Source of the DNA: RI-242 sp038246255
Lineage (GTDB): Bacteria; Planctomycetota; UBA1135; GCA-002686595
Direction of reading: 5' to 3'
Length of the DNA stretch: 35,644 nt
Assembly: GCA_038246255.1 (NCBI GenBank)
Contig: JBBRWC010000028.1
Coordinates: 1-35,644, forward strand
Made by a program: the position numbers and the translations under genes. The notes under the pieces are model-generated. The model was not told the origin of the DNA. It worked only from the letters and a program-made list of their open reading frames with translations, and made no database searches. Below are positions 7,130-15,476 of the stretch, in pieces; position 1 is the stretch's first letter, and every line of letters starts with the position of its first letter.

Positions 7130-8176
7130 ATGTCCACCGAACCCGACGACCACGACGCGCATTTGCCCGAAAGCGCGATCGCCGGGGCGGCGCTGCATGT
7201 GGCGGACATCCTCGCCCTGGCGATCGAGCACCCCCCGGGTTATCCCGCGTTGATCGTTGCGGACACCGCGAGCCGGTTGGCCCGCGGCTTGGCTGAGGCT
7301 TACCGTCGCTGTTTGCCCGACGCCGCGTACGTGGACTTCGACGCGAGCGGTCCGATCGTCACCCGCGCTGCGCTCGATTCCATGCCGGCGGGCGCGTTGG
7401 TGGTGCTCGTTCAGTCGACCAGCTTTCGCCTCGACGCGTTCCGCATCCGCGTCGAGCTCTTCCGGCGCGGCCTGAAGGTCATCGAACATCCGCACCTCGC
7501 ACGGATGCGCGGCGACGAGGCGCTGGTTTATTTGGATGCGCTCGCCTACGACCCGGCGTATTACCGCGGTGTCGGCGCGGCGCTCAAAGCGCGTATCGAC
7601 GTCGCTCAAACCGCTTCGATCGAAAGCGTGGCCGGCAGCCTCGTGTTTCCGGCGGGGCTTGAGCCCGCCAAGCTGAACGTCGGCGACTACCGCAACCTGC
7701 CCAACGTCGGCGGGCAGTACCCCATCGGCGAGGTCTTCACCGAATCCCGCGTCCTCATGGCCGTGCACGGACGGGCGACGATCGCTTTCTTCGGCGACAC
7801 GCAGTTCAACGTGCAGCGTCCCCCGCGCCCGATCCACTTGACGTTCGAAGGCGGCCGCGTGGTGGGCGTCGAGCACACCACGGACGAGTTCGAGCGCGTC
7901 CTTGCGAACATCCGCGCCGACGAGGTTGATGTGATGGTCCGCGAACTGGGTTTTGGGCTCAACCGCGCGTTCAATCTCGATCGAACCGTCCGCGACATCG
8001 GCACGTTCGAGCGGATGTGCGGAGTCCACCTATCGCTGGGGCAAAAGCACGCGTCCTATGCCAAGCCCGACGTCGACAAGAAGACCGCCCGCCACCACGT
8101 CGACGTGTTCGTCGCGGCCGAAACCGTATCCCTGGACGGCCAGGTTGTGTACCGCGACGGAGCCTGGGACCCGTAG
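7130..8176 (+). CDS. M29-like (aminopeptidase T-type) metalloprotein
   Basis: The product has 348 residues beginning MSTEPDDHD. The C-terminal half carries features of the M29 thermophilic aminopeptidase group: GGQYPIGEVFTES (metal-binding Glu), ELGFGLNRAF, GTFERMCGVHLSLGQKH and HHVDVFVAAETVSLDGQVVYRDG. These correspond to the family's conserved G(E)V, H-x-A-x-G and H-x-D blocks. The N-terminal half is a weaker match. It is cytoplasmic, with no signal peptide. It could be a peptidase or one of the related non-peptidase dioxygenase-like proteins of this fold. ATG at 7130 begins 23 bases after dmeF ends, so the two may be co-transcribed. Confidence 0.7.
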   Translation: MSTEPDDHDAHLPESAIAGAALHVADILALAIEHPPGYPALIVADTASRLARGLAEAYRRCLPDAAYVDFDASGPIVTRAALDSMPAGALVVLVQSTSFRLDAFRIRVELFRRGLKVIEHPHLARMRGDEALVYLDALAYDPAYYRGVGAALKARIDVAQTASIESVAGSLVFPAGLEPAKLNVGDYRNLPNVGGQYPIGEVFTESRVLMAVHGRATIAFFGDTQFNVQRPPRPIHLTFEGGRVVGVEHTTDEFERVLANIRADEVDVMVRELGFGLNRAFNLDRTVRDIGTFERMCGVHLSLGQKHASYAKPDVDKKTARHHVDVFVAAETVSLDGQVVYRDGAWDP

Positions 8177-8284
8177 GAAACCGGCGGCGCGGTCGTGGGC
8201 CCCTCGTTCGCCATAAAGGACGAATTATTGGCCTGAATGGCGGCCAACCCCGCCTCTGGGACGCCGGGAAAGCTTCCAGCGCGC

Positions 8285-8314
8285 CAGTATTATACCGCGT
8301 CTTATATTACGCCC
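8285..8314 (+). promoter_or_regulatory. AT-rich promoter island before the AAA ATPase gene
   Basis: In an otherwise very GC-rich window, this stretch reads cagtattataccgcgtctta then tattacgccc, directly before ATG 8315. TATATT (8303-8308) is six bases from the start codon and a second TATTATAC lies upstream. There is no Shine-Dalgarno sequence, which suggests a leaderless transcript from a strong -10. Confidence 0.5.
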
Positions 8315-9673
8315 ATGCAGACCCCCTTTATCGGCCGGGAGCGCGAGCTCGCCGTCCTCGAGGAGTTCGCGGGCACCTCGCGCGCGGAAATGTTCGTGCT
8401 CTACGGCCGTCGCCGGGTTGGAAAAACCGAGCTCCTGCAGCGCTTTTGCCGGGGCCGCAAGGCGGTGTATTTCCTCGCCGCGCAGGTGCGCGACAAGGAC
8501 AACCTCGAGGCGTTCCGATTGGCGCTCAAGGAAGCGATCGACGATCCCCTCCTGGATTCGATCGACTTTCGCGATTGGCCCGCCGCGCTCGCGTTTGCGG
8601 CGGAGCGCGCGGGCGACGAGCGTCTGGTCGTCATCCTCGACGAGTTCCCCTACCTGTGCGAAGCCAACAAGGGGCTGCCGTCGCTACTCCAACGCTTTTG
8701 GGACAGCCGCGGCAAGCGCTCGCGGCTGATGCTCGTGCTGTGCGGAAGCCAGGTGTCGTTCATGGAGCGCGAAGTGCTCGCCGAAGCCTCACCGCTGTTT
8801 GGACGTCGCACGGGACAACGCCGGCTCGAACCGCTGTTGCCCGTCGAAGCGCTCGCGTTTTTCCCCCACTGGACGCTCGCCGAGCGTCTCGTCACTTTCG
8901 CCGTTCTGGGGGGCATGCCTGCCTACTTGCAGCGCTTTCGCGACGGCGCCAACTTCGAAGAGAATCTTTTGCGCGAGGTGCTGCGGCCCGAGGGTTACCT
9001 TTTTGACGAGGTGAACTTCCTGCTGCGCAGTGAGATGAGCCAGCCCGCGACCTACAACAGCATCTTGCACGCCGTCGCCCGTGGCTCCGAGCGCGTGGGT
9101 GACATCGCGGCAGCGGTGGGCGTCGATTCCACGACAGCTAACAAATACCTCTCGACGCTGCGCGAGCTGGGCCTCGTGGAACGCCACGTTCCGTTGACCG
9201 ATCCCGATCCCCTGCGCTCGCGCCGCGGCACGTACCGCATCGCCGACCGTTTCCTCGCGTTCCACTTCCGCCACGTGCAACCGCACCTGTCGCTGATCGA
9301 AGCGGGACGCGGCAAAAACGTGCTCGAGCGCTTCATCCGCCCCGACCTTCCGACGTTGGTCGAGGACGCGCGTGTCGATTTCCTACTCACGCATCTGGGA
9401 CGGGACGCCGGCGAGCTGCTGGGCGACGAGGTCGTCGAAGTCGGGCGCCACGGGGGAAGCCACGTGCGCGCGCTGGGACGCACGGCCTCGGGCGCGTGGG
9501 TGGCCGCGGTGCTGCCGCCGGCGGCGGGGGCATCGGGGGAGGTTTTAGAGCGCGAACTCGCGCAAGTGCGCCAGGCGCTCGGCGGCACCCTCCACCGACT
9601 GCGTTACGCCTTCGGGCAGGACCCCGAAAACCCCTTGCGCGCGGCGCTCATCGGCCCACAGGTGCAGGTGTAG
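8315..9673 (+). CDS. AAA ATPase with winged-helix and DUF234-like C-terminus
   Basis: This is a 452-residue P-loop ATPase of the archaeal-type ATPase_2 group. It opens with FIGRERELAVLEEF, has Walker A in YGRRRVGKTEL (about 30-40) and Walker B in LVVILDEFPYL (about 108-118). A sensor-like LVLCGSQVSFME follows. A winged-helix segment (SERVGDIAAAVGVDSTTANKYLSTLRELGLV) and a C-terminal region resembling DUF234 (RGTYRIADRFLAFHFRHV) complete it. The cellular role of this family is unknown; members are often sporadic and associated with mobile or defence-like contexts. ATG 8315 is chosen over an upstream in-frame ATG (8237) because it begins the conserved motif and follows the AT-rich promoter. Confidence 0.85.
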   Translation: MQTPFIGRERELAVLEEFAGTSRAEMFVLYGRRRVGKTELLQRFCRGRKAVYFLAAQVRDKDNLEAFRLALKEAIDDPLLDSIDFRDWPAALAFAAERAGDERLVVILDEFPYLCEANKGLPSLLQRFWDSRGKRSRLMLVLCGSQVSFMEREVLAEASPLFGRRTGQRRLEPLLPVEALAFFPHWTLAERLVTFAVLGGMPAYLQRFRDGANFEENLLREVLRPEGYLFDEVNFLLRSEMSQPATYNSILHAVARGSERVGDIAAAVGVDSTTANKYLSTLRELGLVERHVPLTDPDPLRSRRGTYRIADRFLAFHFRHVQPHLSLIEAGRGKNVLERFIRPDLPTLVEDARVDFLLTHLGRDAGELLGDEVVEVGRHGGSHVRALGRTASGAWVAAVLPPAAGASGEVLERELAQVRQALGGTLHRLRYAFGQDPENPLRAALIGPQVQV

Positions 9674-9678
9674 GCACC

Positions 9679-10011
9679 ATGAGCATCTACAAAAGCTTCC
9701 AGGCCTATTTCGACGCGCTTGAGCGCTCCGGCGGCGCCGACCGCTGTTTTCTGTGCCGCCGCACCCCGGCCGACGTGAAGGCGTTTTTCGGATTCCACGA
9801 GGACGGAACGCCACTCGAATCCGCGATCTACGGCCTTGAGGACGTGGTGCTCGAGAAGCTCGACATCATGAGCTACCACGGCCTTCGCCCGATCTGCGCC
9901 GTGTGCCAGCTTAACGTGGATGCGCTGGTGCTCGCCGACGAACTTCCCCTCTTGCGCGCCCTGTTCGAGCAGATGACGAGCGAGCGCGAGCGGCTCTGGC
10001 CGACGGAATAG
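9679..10011 (+). CDS. Small protein with two CxxC motifs (putative zinc binding)
   Basis: The protein has 110 residues and belongs to no family I recognise. It contains CFLC at about residues 23-26 and CAVC at about 74-77, spaced as would suit one zinc site. It begins MSIYKSFQAYFDALE. The start is six bases after the AAA ATPase stop codon, so the two genes are almost certainly one transcript. The pair may function together, for example with the small protein as a partner of the ATPase, but that is inference only. No signal peptide or membrane helix is seen. Confidence 0.7.
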   Translation: MSIYKSFQAYFDALERSGGADRCFLCRRTPADVKAFFGFHEDGTPLESAIYGLEDVVLEKLDIMSYHGLRPICAVCQLNVDALVLADELPLLRALFEQMTSERERLWPTE

Positions 10012-10053
10012 TCGGGCACGGACGGCAGACGCGACGCCCCAGCGTGGGCCTCC

Positions 10054-10059
10054 TATACT
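10054..10059 (+). promoter_or_regulatory. -10-like TATACT, 7 nt before the ClC start codon
   Basis: TATACT lies seven bases upstream of ATG 10067, with no room for a normal 5' leader and no Shine-Dalgarno sequence. It fits the leaderless layout seen at several other genes in the window. Confidence 0.45.
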
Positions 10060-10066
10060 CCCAGTC

Positions 10067-11896
10067 ATGCCCCGCCACCTCGCCGGACGCCTGCGATTGG
10101 CGCTGAAGTTCCTCGGGCTGGGCTCGTTCAGTTTCGCGACGAAGTGGATCGGCTTGAGCGCCCTTGTCGGCGTGGTCGGTGGTCTTGCGGCGTGGGGTTT
10201 CGAGCTTCTGACCGAGTGGGTGCGTCACTGGGCCATCGTCGTGCCGATCGGCGTCGAGACCGAGGGCCTGGGCATCATCAACCAGCGCACGGTTTGGATC
10301 CTGATCGTGCCTGCGGTCGGAGGAGGGCTGGTCGGCGCGCTCGTGCAGTGGCTTGCGCCCGAAGCGAAGGGCCACGGCACCGAACAAATGATTCGCGCGT
10401 TCCACCGCCTGTCGGGCAGCGTGCGGCGGCGCGTGATCGCGTTGAAGGCGGGATGCAGTGCTCTCACCATCGGCACGGGAGGATCGGGTGGTCTTGAGGG
10501 CCCGGTGTGTCAGATCGGCAGCGGTGTCGGTTCGATGCTCGCAGGCGCGTTCGGATTGTCGCCGCGGGACCGGCGTGTGTTCTTGCTTGCTGGCGCGAGC
10601 GCCGGTATCGGCGCGCTGTTCACGGCGCCCCTGGGTGGCGCGCTGTTCGCGCCCGAAGTGCTTTACAAAAAGCCCGAAATCGAGGGCGAAGCGATCGTTC
10701 CGTGCATCGTGGCTTCGATCGTGGCGTACACGACGTTCACGTCGCTGACCGGCAAAGCACGCGTGATCCCACTGCCGAAGGACATCCTCGATCGCCTCTC
10801 GTTCGACGGTCCGACGCAGCTCGCGTTCTACCTCGTGCTCGCGGTGGTACTCGCGCTTTTGGGTTGGCTGTGGGTGCGCGGATTCGAGAGCATCAGCCAG
10901 CTTTTTGAGCGCCTGTCCACCTGGCCGCTTGCCCTGCGCGCGGGCCTCGGCGGTTTGCTCACTGGCGCGCTGATTCTCGCCATCGCGCCGCTCGCGGGGC
11001 CCCACGGCGTCATGTCGGGTGGCTACGGGCTGATCCAAGCCGCGATTTCAACCGAGCTGACGCTCAGCACCATCGCCCTATTGATCGTCGCGAAGATCCT
11101 GGCGACGTCGTTCACGATCGGCTCCGGGGGCAGTGGCGGAGTGTTCTCGCCCTCCCTCGCGATCGGAGCGCTGGGTGGCGCCGGTGTGGGCCAACTCGCC
11201 AACCACCTGTTCCCGAATGCGGGCCTTGATCCCGCGGCATTCGCGCTGGTTGGAATGGGCGGTTTCCTCGCCGGTGTCGCCAAAACGCCGATCGCGGCCG
11301 TGGTGATCGTGTGCGAGATGACGGGGAACTACGCGCTGCTCGCACCCCTGATGCTCGTTTCGGTCGTGCACCTCGTGTTTGCGCGCGGGTGGTCGATCTA
11401 CGACACCCAGGTCGGCGGTGTATTCGAATCCCCGGCCCACGCAAGCGAGGTCATCGTCGACTTTCTCGCGGGCATCAACGTTTCCGACGTGATCGACCGC
11501 GCCGTCCCACCCACGACGGTGCCGGCCAACGCGACACTGCGCAAAGCGCTGGACATCGTGTCCAAAGCTCAGGGATCGTATTTCCCGGTGGTCGATTCCG
11601 AGGCGTTGATGGTCGGTATTTTCAGCCTGTCGGACGTCCGCCGCATCTTTATGGAAACCGACGTCCACGACATCGTGATCGTGCGCGACTTCATGATCGA
11701 TCGTGTCACGACCGTCACTCCCGACGACGCGCTGGACGCCGTGCTGCGTGCGTTGAACGAGCTCAACGTCCACGAAGTTCCCGTCGTCGATCGCGATGCC
11801 CCGCGCAAGGTGATCGCGATGGTTTCGCGAAACCAGATCGGGGCCGCATACCATCAGAAGTTGCGCGAGCACCGCGCGCGGCTCGGCTCCGCGTGA
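10067..11896 (+). CDS. ClC-family chloride channel/transporter with C-terminal CBS pair
   Basis: This is a 609-residue inner-membrane protein. The ClC core occupies about 1-450. The KGHGTEQMI segment stands where GSGIPE is normally found. GGLEGPVCQIGSG carries the gating glutamate (Glu144, equivalent to the external gate of bacterial ClC), and GSGGVFSPSLAIGALGG is the GxFxP anion-site motif. Two CBS domains fill about 470-609, the first around INVSDVIDRAVPPTTVP and the second around VRDFMIDRVTTVTPDDALDAVLRAL. They may bind adenine nucleotides. The gating Glu suggests an H+/Cl- exchanger rather than a pure channel, but that is inference. Confidence 0.92.
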   Translation: MPRHLAGRLRLALKFLGLGSFSFATKWIGLSALVGVVGGLAAWGFELLTEWVRHWAIVVPIGVETEGLGIINQRTVWILIVPAVGGGLVGALVQWLAPEAKGHGTEQMIRAFHRLSGSVRRRVIALKAGCSALTIGTGGSGGLEGPVCQIGSGVGSMLAGAFGLSPRDRRVFLLAGASAGIGALFTAPLGGALFAPEVLYKKPEIEGEAIVPCIVASIVAYTTFTSLTGKARVIPLPKDILDRLSFDGPTQLAFYLVLAVVLALLGWLWVRGFESISQLFERLSTWPLALRAGLGGLLTGALILAIAPLAGPHGVMSGGYGLIQAAISTELTLSTIALLIVAKILATSFTIGSGGSGGVFSPSLAIGALGGAGVGQLANHLFPNAGLDPAAFALVGMGGFLAGVAKTPIAAVVIVCEMTGNYALLAPLMLVSVVHLVFARGWSIYDTQVGGVFESPAHASEVIVDFLAGINVSDVIDRAVPPTTVPANATLRKALDIVSKAQGSYFPVVDSEALMVGIFSLSDVRRIFMETDVHDIVIVRDFMIDRVTTVTPDDALDAVLRALNELNVHEVPVVDRDAPRKVIAMVSRNQIGAAYHQKLREHRARLGSA

Positions 11897-11933
11897 TCGC
11901 GGCTGCCAGTTCAACGCTGTAACGGGATCAGGC

Positions 11934-12663
11934 TCAGGTCGTTGCTGTGGTTGTTGGCGGCGCCGAGTTATCCAACTGCCCGTCGCGCAGGCCGTGGAAC
12001 GTTATCGACGGACCGCTTTGCCCGATGACCACCACGCCGCCCGGCACCGCGAGCACTTCGGGGGGGCAGCCCATCCGCGATCGTGACGGTGGAGCGCACC
12101 CCTTCCAAATCCACCACGAGCAACTCCCCCGCCGCGGTCGCGCCACGGACGCAGCCCAACCCCGGCTGGCCCCACGCGTCGCCAACCGCCGCCATGGCGC
12201 GCGGTGCGGAAGGAAGAGCAACCCGCTCACGCCGCCCCACGCCACCGTCCAAGCCAAGATCGATGTCCACGCACTCGATCGCGGCGGCGCCGCGGAGCCC
12301 AAACGCAAACCGCGCGGACGCTGCGTCTGACGGTCCCATCGCAAACGGCCCGAGTGCGTGGTCCTTGAGCGGGATCACATGCGGAGCGGGCAACACGCAC
12401 AGCGCGGGGACAAGTCCGCTCCAAATCAACAATCCGCCCGGTTCTTCGCTCACCGCCAGCAGTTCGGCGATTTTGTCCCCGTCCACATCGGCGAGGGTGA
12501 TGCCCCGAGGCCCGCCGGGCGCTGGCAGCTCCAGACGCGCGTGCGCGGTCACGGGGCCCGCGGTCACGGTCGCGGATTGCGCACCGTCGACGGGCGGCGC
12601 GGGCGCGCACACAAGCAGCACCTACGCGATCGCCAATGCCCTTGCGACCCCAAAGAACCCCAC
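11934..12663 (-). pseudogene. Broken secreted FG-GAP/VCBS-like protein
   Basis: Translation gives GPRGITLADVDGDKIAELLAVSEEPGG, an FG-GAP/VCBS-type calcium-loop repeat, in a protein of about 230 residues. Two lesions are visible. First, a G7 run (12060-12066) shifts the frame: upstream reads TVTIADGLPP, and the sensible continuation, EVLAVPGGVVVIGQSGPSITFHG, is in another frame ending at 11934. Second, a TAG at 12622-12624 interrupts what looks like a signal peptide starting at GTG 12663 (GFFGVARALAIA, stop, VLLVCAPAPP). Starting at GTG 12621 would leave no usable signal peptide. Homopolymer error could explain the first lesion, but two lesions together suggest decay. The intact form would be an extracellular beta-propeller-like protein. 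Confidence 0.6.
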
Positions 12664-12733
12664 GCGATGATTGTGTAATATCGGCGCATCCTCCGCTACC
12701 CGCGCCACGCGTCTTTACCACAACCCGCCCACG

Positions 12734-13345
12734 ATGGAATCGAACCCTGTCACGGACACACCCGGCGCCGCCGCGGGATCAAAGCCACTCGATTTCACCG
12801 CAGAGATTGGCGAGTACGTCGTGCTGCGGCTCGAACTCGAGGCTTTCCGCGGCAGCGCACGCCAACTGCCCGCGGGCTTCCAGATGGCGGACCCCGCAGT
12901 GCGCGTGGCGTTGACCCATCAAGAGAAGACGCTGCTCCAGCGCTACTTCCGCCATTGGAAGGGCCCCCACCGCGGCAGGCTCAAGGGTTGGCGCGCGGAC
13001 TCGCCGATCCTGGTGACGAAGGACGGCAACCTCGTGGCGGGCGTGTACCTGTGTGTCGCGAACGAGTTCGACGGCGATCCGGCGTGGGGGCAGCTCCACT
13101 ACGCATTCATGGAGCCCGCCTGCAAGGGCCAGGGCATCTACAGCGTCATGTTCCGCGAGGCAGTCGAACGCGCGCGCCGCTGGGGCCTGCGCGGGCTCTA
13201 CCTCAACTCCGACCGCCACCAACTGCCCGAGGTGTACGAGCGCTGGGGTGCTGTGCCGTGGAAGCGCATCGCGAAAGCACCCGTGCTGCCGCCCAAACCG
13301 TCGCTGTGGCAGCGCATCTTTCGCACGCAGGGCGACCGTGCGTGA
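12734..13345 (+). CDS. GNAT-like acetyltransferase
   Basis: The protein has 203 residues. The middle resembles a GNAT fold: ILVTKDGNLVAGVYLCV (strand), GQLHYAFMEPACKGQGIYSVMFREAVERARRWGLRGLYLNSDR (the acetyl-CoA-binding loop and following helix and strand, with R/Q-x-x-G-x-x-S/G replaced by CKGQGIYS), and PEVYERWGAVPWKRI at the end, as in N-acetyltransferases. The substrate is unknown. ATG 12734 is used. Upstream, taatat (about 12676) may be a -10. The stop codon overlaps the start of the next, broken, secreted gene by eight bases, so the two were probably co-expressed. Confidence 0.65.
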   Translation: MESNPVTDTPGAAAGSKPLDFTAEIGEYVVLRLELEAFRGSARQLPAGFQMADPAVRVALTHQEKTLLQRYFRHWKGPHRGRLKGWRADSPILVTKDGNLVAGVYLCVANEFDGDPAWGQLHYAFMEPACKGQGIYSVMFREAVERARRWGLRGLYLNSDRHQLPEVYERWGAVPWKRIAKAPVLPPKPSLWQRIFRTQGDRA

Positions 13346-13747
13346 TGCGTGGAGCGCCGCGGTCGGCGGCTGCGCGCTCCTTTCGTTGACCCTCGGATCC
13401 GCACAGGCTCAATCGGCCCCCGCGGTCGCGGAGCCGCGCCAAACCTTCGATACCGCGCGCAACGGCAATTTCCACGCCCCGGCGTGGCCCGCCACCTCCG
13501 CCGTGCGCACAGCGATCCCGGGCTGGCACAGTGTGCGCGGCGAACCCCGTTGGGACGACGGCGTGGTGGTGTGCGGCAGAGCGGACGTCCTCGCGCAGAC
13601 ATGGTGGTGCCTGACCCGCGCTGGGTCGGCGACTTCGATTTTCACCTGCGCGCGCGTGTGCGCGGGGCCTACTCGCTGACGCTGGTCCACGACGAGGTGC
13701 ACGCGCTAATCGCACCCGTGGCCGCGGGCACGATGGGTGGTCGGTGA
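13338..13747 (+). pseudogene. Frameshifted secreted protein, unknown family
   Basis: From GTG 13338 the frame encodes a clear signal peptide (VRDAWSAAVGGCALLSLTLGSAQAQ) and then ~65 plausible residues to DVLAQTWW. After the tandem TGG codons at 13602-13607 the plausible reading (PDPRWVGDFDFHLRARVRG and AYSLTLVHDEVHALIAPVAAGTMGG) is in another frame, ending at the TGA at 13745-13747. One missing base between 13607 and 13608 would join them. The start overlaps the GNAT gene and the end overlaps the next gene's GTG (GTGA). The joined product could form one larger secreted protein with the following gene, but that would need a second shift. The family is not recognised. Confidence 0.55.
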
Positions 13748-14634
13748 TTCAGCTTGGAGCCGCGCAGATCACCGCGGCGCTCGGCAAACGGCCCGTAGGT
13801 CGGCTCGAAGTGCGCCTGGGCACGCACGACGGCCCTGCGGAATGGGACTGGATCCAGTTCCATCTCGAGCTGCCACTGCCGGACCGCGACCGCCTGCTCG
13901 CCGAAGCCATCGACGCGGTTGATTTTGCGATGGCGCTGTGCGGCAAAGACCCAGGCATCGTCACCCTCGACGTGATCACCGGTGTCGTTCACGGCGTTGA
14001 ACCCGCGGGAATCAGCGCGCTCGAGGAAACACTGCTGCTGCTTGTGAACGAGCAGGTGGTCGCGCGCATCGCGCCGCAGGTGCACGCGCGTTGGAGCGCG
14101 CAGCTGGCCACGGTGGCTCGGGTTTTCCTGGATCGCACGGCGTGTGCGCGGACTGCGCTTCCGCGGTTGTGGGACACGACGCTTGGCCAACCCGTCGATG
14201 ATGTCGCGATCGAAGAGGTCGGAACCCTCCACCCGCCGCGGCGCGATGAAGTCGCGGACGTGCTTGCCGACGCTCTCGCCGCGCACCTTGTGGGCCAGAT
14301 GGATGCGAGCGGCGTTTGGATCGACGTGAGCCACCACCTTTGGGAGCCGCGCGCGAACCTGAAGGTGGGTGACCTTGGCGGTGTGCCCGCGAACCTTCTC
14401 GACGGGCTCGCGACCGCGCGCGCAGCCGCCGACTGGCCCGAAAACAGCGCGCTCGATCCCGCGTTTTTGTGCGGTGCATTCGCGGCCGTGCTGCGCACCA
14501 CGCTGGGCCACTACCGTCGGCCCTACGGCTTCCTGCCCAACCACGTGGAAAACACCGCGGGCAACCCCTCGGGCGCGCAGATGCGCCGAATGCTGCCCCT
14601 CGCCCGCTGGATCGCCGCGGACGGGGGCTCCTGA
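13744..14634 (+). CDS. Hypothetical protein
   Basis: The product has 296 residues if it starts at the GTG (13744) that overlaps the preceding stop as GTGA. I do not recognise it. It begins MIQLGAAQITAALGKRPVGRLEVRLG, has PAEWDWIQFHLELPLPDRDRLLAEAIDAVDFAMALCG early on, and near the end GHYRRPYGFLPNHVENTAGNP. Composition and codon use look like real protein. The protein has no signal peptide or membrane helix of its own. Because the preceding secreted gene is frameshifted just upstream, this could be the C-terminal part of that protein rather than a free gene. Confidence 0.6.
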   Translation: MIQLGAAQITAALGKRPVGRLEVRLGTHDGPAEWDWIQFHLELPLPDRDRLLAEAIDAVDFAMALCGKDPGIVTLDVITGVVHGVEPAGISALEETLLLLVNEQVVARIAPQVHARWSAQLATVARVFLDRTACARTALPRLWDTTLGQPVDDVAIEEVGTLHPPRRDEVADVLADALAAHLVGQMDASGVWIDVSHHLWEPRANLKVGDLGGVPANLLDGLATARAAADWPENSALDPAFLCGAFAAVLRTTLGHYRRPYGFLPNHVENTAGNPSGAQMRRMLPLARWIAADGGS

Positions 14635-14670
14635 GGCCCCACATACAATCGAAGACAGGCCCGCGCGGGT

Positions 14671-14676
14671 TAGGAT
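14671..14676 (+). promoter_or_regulatory. -10-like TAGGAT, 7 nt before ATG 14684
   Basis: TAGGAT followed by cactccc and then ATG is the same layout as upstream of the alcohol dehydrogenase gene (TAGGAT, six bases). Confidence 0.4.
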
Positions 14677-14683
14677 CACTCCC

Positions 14684-15151
14684 ATGGAAGCGAGTGAAAC
14701 ATCGCGCAGCGCGCTGGCGGAGCGGCTCTTGGACGAAGTCGTGTTTGCGTCCCGCGCCCGCCAAACGGCGCTCAATTCGATCGCCGGCGGGGATGCAAGC
14801 TGTGGTCTCGGAGCACGCGCAGAGTTTGAACGGCGCTTTGGAACCCGCGCGAGCGCGTTATGCGCAGAGCTGTGGCCCGAGTGCGCCGCGACCGAGGGGG
14901 CCGACCCCGCATCGAACCCCGAACGGGATGCCGCGCTCGCAGCCTGGGTCCGCCGCCAGGACGGCCTCGACCGCGAGCGCAACCACTTCCTCAAAGCGTT
15001 CCGCGGCGAACACGGTTTCGACCGCGCGAACTACAGCCTCACCGTACTGGCGGGCTACGAAGAAGGCCTCGCTGCCGTCAACCAAAAGCACACAACCGAA
15101 CGCCGCCGCGCCGCAGAGGGCCTCCTTTCAGCGGGTTCACCCCCGCGCTGA
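14684..15151 (+). CDS. Hypothetical small protein
   Basis: The product has 155 residues, is Ala/Glu/Arg-rich and looks mainly helical, beginning MEASETSRSALAERLLDEV. It contains two cysteines in DASCGLG and ALCAELWPEC, and a charged C-terminal half (RRQDGLDRERNHFLKAFRG and YEEGLAAVNQKHTTERRRAAEG). I do not recognise the family. ATG 14684 follows the TAGGAT box. The 325 bases after it, to the start at 15477, hold no clear gene. Confidence 0.6.
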   Translation: MEASETSRSALAERLLDEVVFASRARQTALNSIAGGDASCGLGARAEFERRFGTRASALCAELWPECAATEGADPASNPERDAALAAWVRRQDGLDRERNHFLKAFRGEHGFDRANYSLTVLAGYEEGLAAVNQKHTTERRRAAEGLLSAGSPPR

Positions 15152-15476
15152 CCGGCACGACTGCGAGATCCACGCGCTTCACCTCGACCCGCTGCTTCTT
15201 GGTGCGCAGGCCGTTGCTTGAGTAGTTCCCGCCCGGGGCTTCGGGGTGGAAGCTGGGCACCTCGAAGATGGGCACCTGGAAGCCAGCCACCTCGAAGACG
15301 GGGGTCGCATCTGTGTGGCTGCGCTGATCTAAGGCTTGAGCGCGCCCCGCGTTCAAGGACCGCGCTACCCCCCCGTCCCCCGCGGGGTATCCTTGGAAGA
15401 CTTACGTCCTGTAGTGCCCCCCACCCGTGGCCCGGCTGTGCCCGGGCGCAGCCCCGCCCTCGGGCCCCATCTCCCT
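15152..15476. other. Non-coding interval before the glycan locus
   Basis: No convincing gene is seen. A short imperfect tandem repeat (cacctcgaagatggg / cacctggaag / cacctcgaagacggg) lies at about 15258-15303. On the minus strand a 92-codon frame (15078-15356) covers this part with a protein-like passage (FEVPSFHPEAPGG), but it overlaps the end of the gene at 14684 and shows no family. The stretch before 15477 is C-rich and probably holds the promoter of the glycan locus; no Shine-Dalgarno sequence precedes ATG 15477. Confidence 0.5.

Noticed and set aside
15078..15356. Minus-strand 92-codon frame with FEVPSFHPEAPGG
   Set aside because: It overlaps the end of the gene at 14684, has no recognisable family, and rests on a small tandem repeat; chance frames are common at this GC content.
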